Source of the DNA: Bacteroides fragilis NCTC 9343
GTDB taxonomy: Bacteria; Bacteroidota; Bacteroidia; Bacteroidales; Bacteroidaceae
Assembly: GCF_000025985.1 (NCBI RefSeq)
Contig: NC_003228.3
Coordinates: forward strand, 2,418,001-2,482,000
DNA length: 64,000 bases
Direction: 5' to 3'
How positions within the stretch are numbered: position 1 is the stretch's first letter; each line of letters opens with the position of its first letter. This document shows positions 52,473-62,004 of this stretch, in pieces. Both the position numbers and the translations under genes were made by a program. The notes beneath the pieces are model-generated. The model was not told the origin of the DNA, made no database searches, and saw only the letters and a program-made list of their open reading frames with translations.

Positions 52473-52756
52473 AGGTTTTTCTCTTTTGGCTGGTTGAATA
52501 TTCCTTTTTGCATTTCTTCCCGGTAGAGAGCCGAAAGAACATCATTGTGTGTATTCAAATGTTCTTCCAGTACGTTATCAATGAAATTTCCGATACTTAC
52601 CTGTTTGCCTGTAATAACGCCTACAATTTGCATGATACGTTTCTGTATCTCTCCACTTATGTACACGCTTTGACGGTTGCAGACTGTCCGCTTTTGGAAA
52701 AATACTGCTTTGTAATTTTCCTTTTCCTGTTGTAATGATTGATTTACCTCTTTCAT
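52469..52756 (-). CDS. DUF3408 protein
   Basis: The 95-residue protein has the DUF3408 wording, VYISGEIQKRIMQIVGVITG followed by SIGNFIDNVLEEHL, found in Bacteroides transfer-region proteins with a ribbon-helix-helix-like fold. It is the first gene of a four-gene minus-strand unit (DUF3408, HTH, DUF3876, HTH). The 490 bp upstream hold an oriT-like region. Confidence 0.75.
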   Translation of the reverse strand: MKEVNQSLQQEKENYKAVFFQKRTVCNRQSVYISGEIQKRIMQIVGVITGKQVSIGNFIDNVLEEHLNTHNDVLSALYREEMQKGIFNQPKEKNL

Positions 52757-53119
52757 ACTTTCATTTTTTAATGGTTTATAAATAAGTTAATTGATTTCTG
52801 ATACTGATTGAAAGAAAGTGAACCAGTCTTATAGCTGCATTGCTTTATCTTTAAATAGCTTTCAAATACGATTTAAAGCCATTTCTAAATATTGTTTGGC
52901 AGTCTTATGCATTGCTTTCATTCAATCAATTTTCAGCAAAGAAAAGGGTAAAAACAGACGCTTTTCAAAATGGGGCTGCTTTGTCCGTTTGTGTAGCAAT
53001 TTGGCGTTATACGCTATATTTCAGGGATAAAAGGATGTCTGTAATTTTGCAACCGATAAACAGACATAGGAAGAAGCCGAAACGCTTGCTTTGACAATCT
53101 GACCGTAGGGAGGATTTTT

Positions 53120-53203
53120 ATGTTCATTAGAACATAGCAAGTTGTGTTTTGAGGTCCGCTATTCGCTTTTTGCACCTCAAAACCTTGCCACCTGATAAGG
53201 TGG
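53120..53203. other. oriT-like cluster of hairpins upstream of the mobilisation gene
   Basis: Three perfect inverted repeats lie close together: ATGTTC/GAACAT (53120-53135), TTTTGAGGT/ACCTCAAAA (53147-53155 with 53174-53182) and CCACCT/AGGTGG (53188-53203). They are just upstream of the mobilisation accessory gene, where oriT sits in Bacteroides mobilisable elements. The rest of the gene-free stretch 52757-53119 has many stop codons in all frames and nothing I can assign. The nic site was not identified. Confidence 0.5.
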
Positions 53204-53246
53204 TTTGGTTTACTCCGAAGTCGTAAACCTTGTAAAAATTATAATT

Positions 53247-53696
53247 ATGGAACAGAAAAAGAAGTCATTTAACAAAGGAGGGCGCAAGCCGAAGCTTGAC
53301 CCACGAATACACCGTTATTCATTCAATCTGGACGATGTAGAAAACGCCAAATTCCTGTCATTCTTTGACAGGTCAGGTTATACGGTTAAAGCGCATTTCA
53401 TTAAAAATTGCATTTTCGGTAAGTCGTTTAAGGTAATAGTCAGGGATAAAAGTAAGGTGGATTATTATATTCAGCTAACACAGTTCTACTCACAATTCAG
53501 GAGCATAGGGCAGAATTATAATCAGGTAGTGAAAGAACTTCATTCCAATTTTTCAGAAAAGAAAGCACTTGCTTTGCTTTACAAACTGGAACAATGCACT
53601 TTGGAACTGATAAAGACCAATGAAATGATAGTAATGTTAAGCAGACGGTTTGAACAGTCCTACCAAAGAGAGGGGACAATATTGGCAGATGAATAG
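53247..53696 (+). CDS. Mobilisation accessory protein (MobC/BmgB-like)
   Basis: The 149-residue protein resembles relaxosome accessory proteins of Bacteroides mobilisable elements: a basic N terminus (KSFNKGGRKPKLDP), a ribbon-helix-helix-like segment (HRYSFNLDDVENAKFLS) and a C-terminal helical region with IGQNYNQVVKEL, the family's typical phrase. These bind oriT and help the relaxase. The relaxase gene that normally follows or overlaps is missing: a terminator begins 24 bp after this stop. ATG 53247 is chosen over a frame beginning at 53205 inside the oriT-like hairpins. Confidence 0.8.
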   Translation: MEQKKKSFNKGGRKPKLDPRIHRYSFNLDDVENAKFLSFFDRSGYTVKAHFIKNCIFGKSFKVIVRDKSKVDYYIQLTQFYSQFRSIGQNYNQVVKELHSNFSEKKALALLYKLEQCTLELIKTNEMIVMLSRRFEQSYQREGTILADE

Positions 53697-53719
53697 AAAT
53701 AACTTGCCAAAAAAGAAAA

Positions 53720-53757
53720 ATCCCGAAGTTACCACGTGTACAACTTCGGGATAGTTT
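53720..53757. terminator. Terminator hairpin between mobilisation gene and convergent HTH gene
   Basis: ATCCCGAAGTT (53720-53730) and AACTTCGGGAT (53742-53752) pair perfectly over 11 bp. It lies between convergent genes and is followed by a T-rich sequence on the plus strand. Confidence 0.8.
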
Positions 53758-53762
53758 CTTTC

Positions 53763-54086
53763 TTATTTGTCCGTTCCGTGTTCTTTTTCAAACTTTCGGA
53801 GCGTACCAACATCAAACCTTTTCTTTATGAACTCACGCACATCGGAAGCCCGATAATAGGCTTTTCCGCTAATCATCATAAAGGGCAGTAGTTTCTTGCT
53901 TCTCAATCTCTGCAACGTTCGGGTACTTACTTTGAACAACAGGCATAAGTCCTGATTATCCAAAAGTTTATCGCCCGGCATTACTTCGGGATTGGTTTGC
54001 AAACTCTTTACGTCTTTGCCTACTTCTTCCAATTTATCAAGAAGTTTCTGCATCCAGTCTTTAAACTCGTAATTATCTACATACAT
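53763..54086 (-). CDS. Helix-turn-helix (excisionase-like) DNA-binding protein
   Basis: The 107-residue protein has the same fold as those at 51501 and 52167, with LLDNQDLCLLFKVSTRTLQRLR and AYYRASDVREFI. The N-terminal part is a short coiled-coil-like helix. It lies downstream of the broken RteC gene, the usual order in Bacteroides elements where such proteins act on excision. Its target is unknown. Confidence 0.8.
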   Translation of the reverse strand: MYVDNYEFKDWMQKLLDKLEEVGKDVKSLQTNPEVMPGDKLLDNQDLCLLFKVSTRTLQRLRSKKLLPFMMISGKAYYRASDVREFIKKRFDVGTLRKFEKEHGTDK

Positions 54087-54215
54087 ATTGCTTCATTTTT
54101 CTGATTATACACTAATGATTACCAATCGATTGATGAAGCAAAGTTCAGAAAAGGGAAGCAAACAAATTACAGGGTAGCATACGCTACCTCGTATAAATTG
54201 ACGCTAAACGCCTGA

Positions 54216-54828
54216 TTATCTATACCCTTTATTTTCGTGTTCTTTGCGGATAAGGTTTGCCAGTTCATTAAGGAACTCCGTTAGTTTGGCTGGCTTTCGC
54301 TTGATGACATCCATGTACTTTTGATGATAATCACCTAATTTAATGTTAAAGAGCCATTCAAAGGCTTTTCCTAAGTCCGTCAGGTGAACAGGTTTTTCAT
54401 TTTGATATATTATACGTTTTGACAGGAATAAGCCGCTGACTATTTCCATGATGTTGATAAGGCTTGTTTTGTCTGCTAAATGGAGAGGGGAAAGGGATAG
54501 TTTATTTGCGTGTTGCTCGAATTGTTCGGGGTATTTGATATGCAAATTCACTATGCGTACTTCTGTTTTGATTAGTTCTATTGCTTCATCAATCAAATGC
54601 AAATAGGGTATTTTTTTCTTGCTCAAACCGCACACGATACGATTTAAGCCGATGTAAGCCGAAAGAAAAATAACGTAATAAAACGCTGTAATCCTGTTCG
54701 TTGATACTAAAATCGGCTAAATGGGTAGCCAGTTCTTCAATAGCTTCTGTAAATTCGGATGCAGAAACTTTACGCTGTGAGTATTCCGATAATAATCGGA
54801 AGAATCTCTGTTCCAACAAATTATTCAT
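54216..54828 (-). pseudogene. RteC-family regulator, split by a frameshift in an A7 tract
   Basis: RteC proteins control excision of Bacteroides conjugative elements. Two overlapping frames each hold part: the N-terminal part from ATG 54828 ends about 54590, and the C-terminal part, with HLTDLGKAFEWLFNIKLGDY and the typical helix pair, ends at 54216. At 54611-54617 there are seven A on the coding strand; six would join the frames as FEQEKIPYLHLIDEA and give one 203-residue protein. So the gene is broken, is read by slippage, or has a base-call error. The family call is moderately sure. Confidence 0.65.
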
Positions 54829-54885
54829 TATGGGAATTATAGAAAGAAGTCCTACCAACGTGGTAGAACTTCCTTTTTTAATAAG

Positions 54886-55887
54886 TTATTTATTTACAAA
54901 CTGAAAATCATATTCATTATATCTGTTACCAATATTAGGATATTTTTTTAAAAGCAGTTGTATATTAGAAACATCTTCCGTTGATAGATTTACATCTACC
55001 GCTTTTGCATTTTCTTCTAAATACTTAATCCGTTTAGTTCCCGGAATAGGAATTATATTTTCACTTTGTGCCAATATCCAAGCTAAGGCAAGTTGGGCTG
55101 GGGTTATTCCTTTGCTTTCTGCTATTTCTGCAATTTCAATAGCCAGTTTTTGATTATTTTCCCAATATTTACCGTTATAACGTGGCAAATGCTTGCGGAA
55201 ATCATGTTCTTCCAACGCATTTACGTTGATAGTATTTGTTACTAAACCTCTGCCTAACGGTGAAAATGGAACTAAAGTTACACCTAATTCTTTTGTTAAT
55301 GGCAGAATCTCTTTTTCGACATCATGTGTTAATAAAGAATATTCACTTTCAACCGCAGATATAGGATGAACATTACAAGCTCTTTTCAGTGATTCGAAAG
55401 AACATTCGCTTAGTCCCAAATAGCGTACTTTACCCTCTTTTACTAACTCTGCCATAGCTTCAACTGTTTCTTCGATTGGTATTGTGGGGTCAATCCGATG
55501 CGCATAATACAAGTCTATAGTTTCGATATTTAATCTTTTCAGGCTGTTCTCTACAGCTTGTTTTACATATCTTGGAGAAGCATCCACATAACTATCACCA
55601 CCAACGAACACGCTACCTTGACTATTGCGTAAGCGAAAACCAAATTTTGTTGCAATGAAAATCTGATTTCTTTTTTCTGCTAATACTTTGGATAGCAATT
55701 CTTCATTAGCACCATTTCCATACACATCCGCAGTATCCCAAAAATTAATGCCAAGTTCTAAAGCACGATGCAATGTCTTAATGCTTTCTTTTTCGTCGGC
55801 TACTCCATACGCAGCACTCATTCCCATACAACCCAATCCGATAGCGGATAGGTTTACTTCTGTTTTGCCTAATTTTCTGTACTTCAT
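54886..55887 (-). CDS. Aldo/keto reductase
   Basis: The 333-residue NADPH-dependent oxidoreductase has the family pattern: [15 protein letters not shown], catalytic Asp and Tyr in [11 protein letters not shown], Lys in IFIATKFGF, His in YYAHRIDPT, and the C-terminal NADP site [13 protein letters not shown]. It resembles YajO/IolS-type reductases acting on small aldehydes; the substrate is unknown. It is cargo of the tRNA-Asp element, co-oriented with and 68 bp after the AraC gene. Confidence 0.92.
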   Translation of the reverse strand: MKYRKLGKTEVNLSAIGLGCMGMSAAYGVADEKESIKTLHRALELGINFWDTADVYGNGANEELLSKVLAEKRNQIFIATKFGFRLRNSQGSVFVGGDSYVDASPRYVKQAVENSLKRLNIETIDLYYAHRIDPTIPIEETVEAMAELVKEGKVRYLGLSECSFESLKRACNVHPISAVESEYSLLTHDVEKEILPLTKELGVTLVPFSPLGRGLVTNTINVNALEEHDFRKHLPRYNGKYWENNQKLAIEIAEIAESKGITPAQLALAWILAQSENIIPIPGTKRIKYLEENAKAVDVNLSTEDVSNIQLLLKKYPNIGNRYNEYDFQFVNK

Positions 55888-55955
55888 TATTTATATTTTT
55901 TAGTCGGTACAAAATTAGGTAATGGAAATATGGCTGGTTAACACTATTCAAAGCA

Positions 55956-56873
55956 TCATTTGCACAAATCAAATAATTGTTGTTCTCTAATTTCGCTTGG
56001 CGATTTTCCTGTGTGCTTACGATAGAATTTACTGAAATAGGCCATATTTTCAAATCCCAAGCTATAAGCAATTTCTGAAATAGAAAAATTACTATGTAAT
56101 AAATACTGGGTACATTCTTTGATTATTCTTTCCGCAATCATTGTAGAGGTAGTTTTTCCAGTAGTATCTTTTACCACTTTATTTAAATGATTAACGTGTA
56201 TAGACAAACGGTTTGCATAATCGGCAGGAGTGCGCAAACTTAATACTGAATGTGGATAATCAACAGGAAATTGTCTATCCAATAATTCTATAAATAATTC
56301 GGTAATACGTTGCGAAGCATTCGGATGTGATTCATATTTATTAGACTCTTGCATTTTTAAAGCTGTATGTATCAACAAATGAAGATAACAACGTAAAACA
56401 TCATGTTTGTTTGCGTAGTCTGACTGGTTTTCTTCCTGCATTTGTGTGTATATATCCATGACTTTGGCAACTTGTGCGTCATTCAAGAAGAAAACCTTAT
56501 CTCCAGTAACTTTGAATAATGGTGTATTAGCCAAAGAGCCATTCTTTTCTTCTGACTGAACAAACTGCTCATTGAATATGCAGAACATACCTTTCTGTTC
56601 TTCACTAATTGATTCCCAAGCATAAGGGACTAAAGGATTAGAAAATAACATAGCAGGACGATTTACTAAAATCCATTTATCTGCATAATATAGTTTTCCC
56701 ACACCAATAATCAATGTGACTTTATAAAAATCTCTATAACTGAATTGTACTGTCCCAAAATTACATTGGCGGGAAAGAACATTGAAATATGGGTTCTCCT
56801 TAGAGTAGGTTGTACCCAGTTGAGGGTCACAACGCTGGATTCTTTTATAGAACTGTGGAATACTTTCGGACAT
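55956..56873 (-). CDS. AraC-family regulator of the aldo-keto reductase
   Basis: The 305-residue protein has an N-terminal cupin-like domain and C-terminal AraC helix-turn-helix pair, with TIEEYANRLSIHVNHLN-like segment (here PADYANRLSIHVNHLN) and AYSLGFENMAYFSKFYRKHTG. It is preceded by the unknown zinc-ribbon gene (19-bp gap) and followed by the reductase, so the three form one unit. ATG 56873 is selected; the in-frame TTG at 56882 is less likely. A similar AraC/reductase pairing occurs twice more in the next 6 kb. Confidence 0.88.
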   Translation of the reverse strand: MSESIPQFYKRIQRCDPQLGTTYSKENPYFNVLSRQCNFGTVQFSYRDFYKVTLIIGVGKLYYADKWILVNRPAMLFSNPLVPYAWESISEEQKGMFCIFNEQFVQSEEKNGSLANTPLFKVTGDKVFFLNDAQVAKVMDIYTQMQEENQSDYANKHDVLRCYLHLLIHTALKMQESNKYESHPNASQRITELFIELLDRQFPVDYPHSVLSLRTPADYANRLSIHVNHLNKVVKDTTGKTTSTMIAERIIKECTQYLLHSNFSISEIAYSLGFENMAYFSKFYRKHTGKSPSEIREQQLFDLCK

Positions 56874-56892
56874 AATATTCAATATTGTATCG

Positions 56893-57978
56893 TTAGAGCC
56901 CTATAATATTTTTAATTTTTTGTATATTCTCAATGGTTAGATTATCATTATTACATTTAGGACATAATATTGCTTCTGTTTCAAAAAAGAATTCATAATC
57001 ATCCCGTTTTAGAAAGTACTTATTTTTACAGATAGGACAGGTAAATCGTATTTTCTTATTGAATAATATGAAAATAGAATCTTTTTTTGTGCGAAGATAA
57101 CTCTCTGTAAATAAGGAAAAACCTATTGTTCTTCTTAGCCTTTTTACAATGCTTAAGTTTTGATTATCGGTGTCTTTTAATATTGAGAATATCAACTTGT
57201 CAATAATATCTACTGCATATATAAGTATATATGGGACTACCCAATAATACTGTTTGTAATATAGAGCAAAATCTTCTTCTTGAGAAAAAACAAAATTAAA
57301 ATTTTGTGGTTCTGTTCGATAATTCTTATTTTTAGTAACAATATGTAAAGCATGATTAGAAATCCCATTAATCCCATATTCGCATAATTTGTTATAACGT
57401 AAATCGTGAACAAAATCAGCGTCAAATAAAGGATTTGTTAGGCAATCTACTGCATTCTTAATAACATCCACTTTGTTTATATTTTTACTACTTGGGTCAT
57501 ACGTTTCAACAGTATCTGAATGAAAAAATCTATATATAAAATCAGAACGATTATATAGTAACTGTTCTAATATTAGTAATTCATCTGTAAAGGGTTTACG
57601 AATTAATGCATAGGCAACTGTTATTTTTCCTCTTTTTGCACAATATAAAGATTCAAAAACAAAATTGATAAAATCCGACGTTATAGAAAGTATTATATGT
57701 TTAGTCAAGATTAATTCTAAATCTTTGTTTTTATTATTCCATGTAAGCCAGTCGATTGCATGAATTTTATTCTTATTCAGTTCGTCCATTCCAGTCTCGC
57801 TTCCATCTAAAATTGACTCTGTATGATATAAGTCCTGATAATTTTTTTCTTTATATATTTCCGTTAATTGGTCATATATTACAGCACAAATATCTTGAAT
57901 TCTATGATAGCATTTAGGCAAGAAAATTTGCTCGTTGGGAGTAATTGCTAATACTGGAGCTGTTTTTTCTGGTTTCAT
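56893..57978 (-). CDS. Unknown protein with C-terminal zinc ribbon; cargo gene
   Basis: I do not recognise the 361-residue protein. It is largely helical and AT-rich in codon use, with a middle part rich in aromatic residues (YYKQYYWVVPYILIYAVDII) and a C-terminal zinc ribbon with CPICKNKYF and, about 37 residues on, CPKCNNDN. A -7 element (57999-58006) lies 20 bp before the ATG. As first gene of the right-hand cargo unit it could be a defence or regulatory gene, but nothing in the sequence proves this. Confidence 0.7.
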   Translation of the reverse strand: MKPEKTAPVLAITPNEQIFLPKCYHRIQDICAVIYDQLTEIYKEKNYQDLYHTESILDGSETGMDELNKNKIHAIDWLTWNNKNKDLELILTKHIILSITSDFINFVFESLYCAKRGKITVAYALIRKPFTDELLILEQLLYNRSDFIYRFFHSDTVETYDPSSKNINKVDVIKNAVDCLTNPLFDADFVHDLRYNKLCEYGINGISNHALHIVTKNKNYRTEPQNFNFVFSQEEDFALYYKQYYWVVPYILIYAVDIIDKLIFSILKDTDNQNLSIVKRLRRTIGFSLFTESYLRTKKDSIFILFNKKIRFTCPICKNKYFLKRDDYEFFFETEAILCPKCNNDNLTIENIQKIKNIIGL

Positions 57979-57998
57979 AGGCTATAGATGTTTATAGA

Positions 57999-58006
57999 CA
58001 AAGATA
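57999..58006 (-). promoter_or_regulatory. Bacteroides -7 element (TATCTTTG) for the zinc-ribbon gene unit
   Basis: On the minus strand TATCTTTG ends 20 bp before ATG 57978. Confidence 0.6.
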
Positions 58007-58081
58007 CAAATAATGAAATGGCATACAATATTCATCTAAAACTATTTTTCTGAAAATAATGATGTCTTTGCATTTTTGTTG

Positions 58082-58089
58082 TATCTTTG
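58082..58089 (+). promoter_or_regulatory. Outward-facing -7 element at the element's right end
   Basis: TATCTTTG on the plus strand faces attR, and no ORF follows before the attachment site. In a circular form the next gene would be the integrase. Confidence 0.5.
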
Positions 58090-58219
58090 CCCTAACTCAA
58101 ACAACCACCGCAACACCAAGCAATCTAAAGAATTGCACACGTGGGGTTATTAGTGGGAGAAAGAATTAAGAGCTTGCTAAGATATTGAGTACTTGAAGAA
58201 TAAAACTAAGGTTCATCTT

Positions 58220-58242
58220 CCGTACGCACCGCGAAAGCAAAT
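58220..58242 (+). repeat. attR: 23-nt direct repeat
   Basis: Exact copy of 48321-48343. The base before it differs (T for C in the flanking position), and both flanks are unrelated, so the repeat is bounded at exactly this length. The original tRNA terminator follows at 58258-58291. Confidence 0.9.
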
Positions 58243-58257
58243 TAAGAACAAATATTT

Positions 58258-58291
58258 AGCACTGATATTCAATATATTAGTGCTTTTTTTA
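58258..58291 (+). terminator. Original tRNA-Asp terminator, displaced to the right of attR
   Basis: AGCACT (58258-58263) and AGTGCT (58279-58284), with ATAT/ATAT inside, form a hairpin followed by seven T. It lies 16 bp past attR. The stretch 58292-58677 holds no gene I can see; a TGTATCCT/AGGATACA repeat is at 58526-58579. Confidence 0.75.
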
Positions 58292-58677
58292 TGTTCTTAC
58301 CTTTGCTACACTTTTAAAAATAGTGTGCATAATGTGCGACCAACTATTAGTAACCCGTGCGACCAATCCATACGTAACATTCATGTATTCTAACTATTTG
58401 ATTTGATGAATGTTATATATTAGTTGTCCGTAAGGCTGCTCGTTCCATTGAAATGGTAATAAATATCGTGTTCAGATTGCGTAGCTGGGAAAGTCTGTAT
58501 TTCTGATAGCATCTGATGAAAATTCTGTATCCTAACAATAAGAATATCGGTTGTTTGTTGTTTTGTATGACAGGATACAAGGAAAGAACGGTATTTTCTT
58601 GAATCCCTGCTAAAGAGCGTCCGGACTGCTACCCATACCTAGGGGATATGTCATCATGTACTGTCCCTCCCTTTTTG

Positions 58678-58860
58678 TTAATTTATTAACCGATATTCAT
58701 TAGGAGCAAACCCCATTATCTTCTTAAAAAGAAAACTGAAATATTGTATCGAAGGAAATCTGAGCTCATGCACTATTTCGAGGATTCGGGTATAAATATC
58801 CGTAAATCGTATACAAGCCGACTTATTCAATCGCGGTAAATTTGCAATCAGAAAATGAAC
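58678..58860 (-). pseudogene. AraC C-terminal remnant
   Basis: On the minus strand the frame encodes ILEIVHELRFPSIQYFSFLF followed by KKIMGFAPNEYRLIN, the last helix-turn-helix of an AraC regulator with a normal stop. Upstream the frame runs into the signal region of the divergent Tat-dependent reductase, and no N-terminal domain exists. It is a fragment of a regulator once divergent from that gene. Confidence 0.75.
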
Positions 58861-58873
58861 AATGAAAAAATAG

Positions 58874-60013
<1,140 letters not shown>

Positions 60014-60020
60014 ATCAATC

Positions 60021-61013
60021 ATGGTAAAAATAATCTTAGGTGTTCTGTCACTGCTTGTCATGTTGTCGTGCAGCACTGCCGTGAAAGAGAACACTACACA
60101 ACCCGATATAATGGAGACAAACAAGAAAAATCTCGGAAATCTGTTGGCACTCTATCCCAAACCAATGACGGTTGTCGGGGCGGAGGTCGAAGGGAAAGTA
60201 AACTGGCTCGTGGTAGGACACACGGGAGTCATCGGCCATGACCGGATACTGGTCAGCATGAGTAAAAGTCATTATACCAATCAAGGTATTAAAAAATCAA
60301 AACGACTTTCCGTCAATCTTGTGAGTCGTGAGATGTTACCGAAAGCTGACTATGTAGGAAGTGTAAGTGGTGCGACGGTCGATAAGTCGGAGGTGTTTGC
60401 TTACCATATCGGAGAGAACGATACGCCCGTTATAGACGCATCACCACTTACGATGGAGTGTGAAGTGGTGGACATTTATGAAACCGACGGTTTCGACAAT
60501 TTCATTTGCGCGATAGTCAATACATACGCTGCTTCCGATGTGCTTGACAGCGATGGCAAACTCGACTATACGAAACTAAAACCCGTATTATTTGAGTTTC
60601 CGACCTACTCCTACCTTGCGACAGGAGAGATCATCGGCAAATGTCTGAATCCGGATAAGCCGGGTATGTGCGTTAAAGAGCCGATGACGACCGATGGTAT
60701 CGTACGGCTGTCGAAAATAGAGGTTTATCCGCAGTATCTTGACGAGTATATGAACTATGCGACCGAGGTAGGTGAAATCTCCCTGCGTACCGAACCGGGC
60801 GTACTGACGATGTATGCTGTCGGCGAAAAGGAGAATCCCTGTAAAGTAACGATTCTCGAAACCTATGCGAGCCGTGAAGCATACGAGCAGCATATCGCTT
60901 CGGAACACTTTCAGAAGTACAAGCAGGGAACGTTGCATATGGTCAAATCGTTGGTATTGTCCGACCAGACACCGCTCAATCCGGCCAACAAACTCAATAA
61001 CTTCATGCAATAG
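60021..61013 (+). CDS. Lipoprotein fusing a flavin reductase-like domain to an ABM monooxygenase domain
   Basis: The 330-residue lipoprotein has lipobox VMLSCS (residues about 12-17), then a flavin reductase-like FMN-binding domain (about residues 40-220, with YPKPMTVVGAEV and GHDRILVSMSKSHYT), and a C-terminal antibiotic-biosynthesis-monooxygenase (ABM) ferredoxin-like domain (about 228-320, with VRLSKIEVYPQYLDEY and ILETYASREAYEQH). Both domains usually act on quinones or flavins, so a periplasmic quinone- or flavin-related role with the adjacent reductase is plausible. This is inferred from domains and linkage. It starts 8 bp after the Tat-type reductase gene. Confidence 0.8.
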   Translation: MVKIILGVLSLLVMLSCSTAVKENTTQPDIMETNKKNLGNLLALYPKPMTVVGAEVEGKVNWLVVGHTGVIGHDRILVSMSKSHYTNQGIKKSKRLSVNLVSREMLPKADYVGSVSGATVDKSEVFAYHIGENDTPVIDASPLTMECEVVDIYETDGFDNFICAIVNTYAASDVLDSDGKLDYTKLKPVLFEFPTYSYLATGEIIGKCLNPDKPGMCVKEPMTTDGIVRLSKIEVYPQYLDEYMNYATEVGEISLRTEPGVLTMYAVGEKENPCKVTILETYASREAYEQHIASEHFQKYKQGTLHMVKSLVLSDQTPLNPANKLNNFMQ

Positions 61014-61108
61014 ATAATGTTTTTTATTCAGGTTATTGGAATGGATTCGGAGTGTATCTACAATCATGATTGAATATCTTGAAAAACTAATTATAACGAT
61101 ATTATGGT

Positions 61109-61960
61109 ATGGATTTCAAAGAATTGAATAACGGAGTAAAGATGCCGATACAAGGCTTTGGTGTCTTTCAGATACCCGATGCCACCGAGTGTGAAAGAGT
61201 TGTTACCGATGCGCTTGCCGTCGGCTATCGGCTCATCGACACCGCTTCGGTCTATGGAAATGAACGGGCGGTCGGTACGGCTATTCGGAAAAGTGGTATT
61301 CCGCGTGAGGAGCTGTTCATCACGACCAAAGCATGGATTTCAGAAATGGGTTATGAACGGACATTGCGGGCATTAGACGCTTCGCTCGCCCGTTTGGGAT
61401 TGGATTACCTCGACCTCTATCTGATCCACATGCCTTTCGGCGACTATTACGGAGCATGGCGGGCTATGGAAAAACTTTATGCGAAAGGACGTGTGCGGGC
61501 TATCGGGGTATGCAATTTCGAGCCGGACAGATTGCTGGATTTATGCCATAATGCTAATGTTATTCCGGCGGTCAATCAGATAGAGGTGCATCCTTATACT
61601 CCGCAAACCGATGCGATACGGACCATGCAGGAACTCGGCATACAAGCAGAGGCATGGGGGCCTTTGGCCGAAGGACGGAACGGATTGTTCACGGACGATA
61701 TTCTGACCGGTATCGCTCGCAAATATGATAAATCGGCAGCACAGGTCGTACTGCGCTGGCACTTACAGCGCGGAGTTGTCGCCATTCCCAAATCGGTACA
61801 TCGGCAGCGGATGCAAGAAAATTTCAACATCGGGGATTTCATGCTGACACCGGAGGATATGGCCGCAATTGCTTCCATGAATACGGGATACAATACGATT
61901 CTCGACCTACGCGCTCCGGAAGAAGTACAGCGACTCTATGGTATTGAGTGTCCTGCATGA
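61109..61960 (+). CDS. Aldo/keto reductase (2,5-diketo-D-gluconate reductase type)
   Basis: The 283-residue cytoplasmic reductase is of the shorter AKR5-like type, with GVKMPIQGFGVFQ, RLIDTASVYGNERAVG (Asp, Tyr), FITTKAW (Lys), YLIHMPFGDY (His) and the NADP loop AIPKSVHRQRMQENF. It is a different AKR subfamily from the Tat-exported one. It lies 95 bp after the fusion lipoprotein on the same strand and may be part of the same unit. A hairpin (AAGTTCCG/CGGAACTT) lies about 61985-62017, just past its end. Confidence 0.92.
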   Translation: MDFKELNNGVKMPIQGFGVFQIPDATECERVVTDALAVGYRLIDTASVYGNERAVGTAIRKSGIPREELFITTKAWISEMGYERTLRALDASLARLGLDYLDLYLIHMPFGDYYGAWRAMEKLYAKGRVRAIGVCNFEPDRLLDLCHNANVIPAVNQIEVHPYTPQTDAIRTMQELGIQAEAWGPLAEGRNGLFTDDILTGIARKYDKSAAQVVLRWHLQRGVVAIPKSVHRQRMQENFNIGDFMLTPEDMAAIASMNTGYNTILDLRAPEEVQRLYGIECPA

Positions 61961-62004
61961 CAGACATTTTCTCGATTTTTCTGAAGTTCCGGTAATCGAT
62001 AAGG

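Larger units (their letters stand above)
48344..58242. mobile_element. Integrative element in tRNA-Asp carrying a retron
   Basis: About 9.9 kb between the two 23-nt repeats. It is markedly AT-rich and codes, left to right, for a tyrosine recombinase, a retron (RT, small effector, ncRNA), two helix-turn-helix proteins with DUF3876 and DUF3408 proteins, an oriT-like region and mobilisation accessory protein, a third helix-turn-helix protein, a frameshifted RteC gene, an aldo-keto reductase with AraC regulator, and an unknown zinc-ribbon protein. DUF3408, RteC and the helix-turn-helix proteins are typical of Bacteroides conjugative and mobilisable elements. No relaxase or conjugation genes are present, so it can at most be mobilised in trans and may be defective. 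Confidence 0.88.

Noticed and set aside
58193..58393. 66-residue frame over attR
   Set aside because: It spans the attachment site and the displaced tRNA terminator; not a plausible gene.
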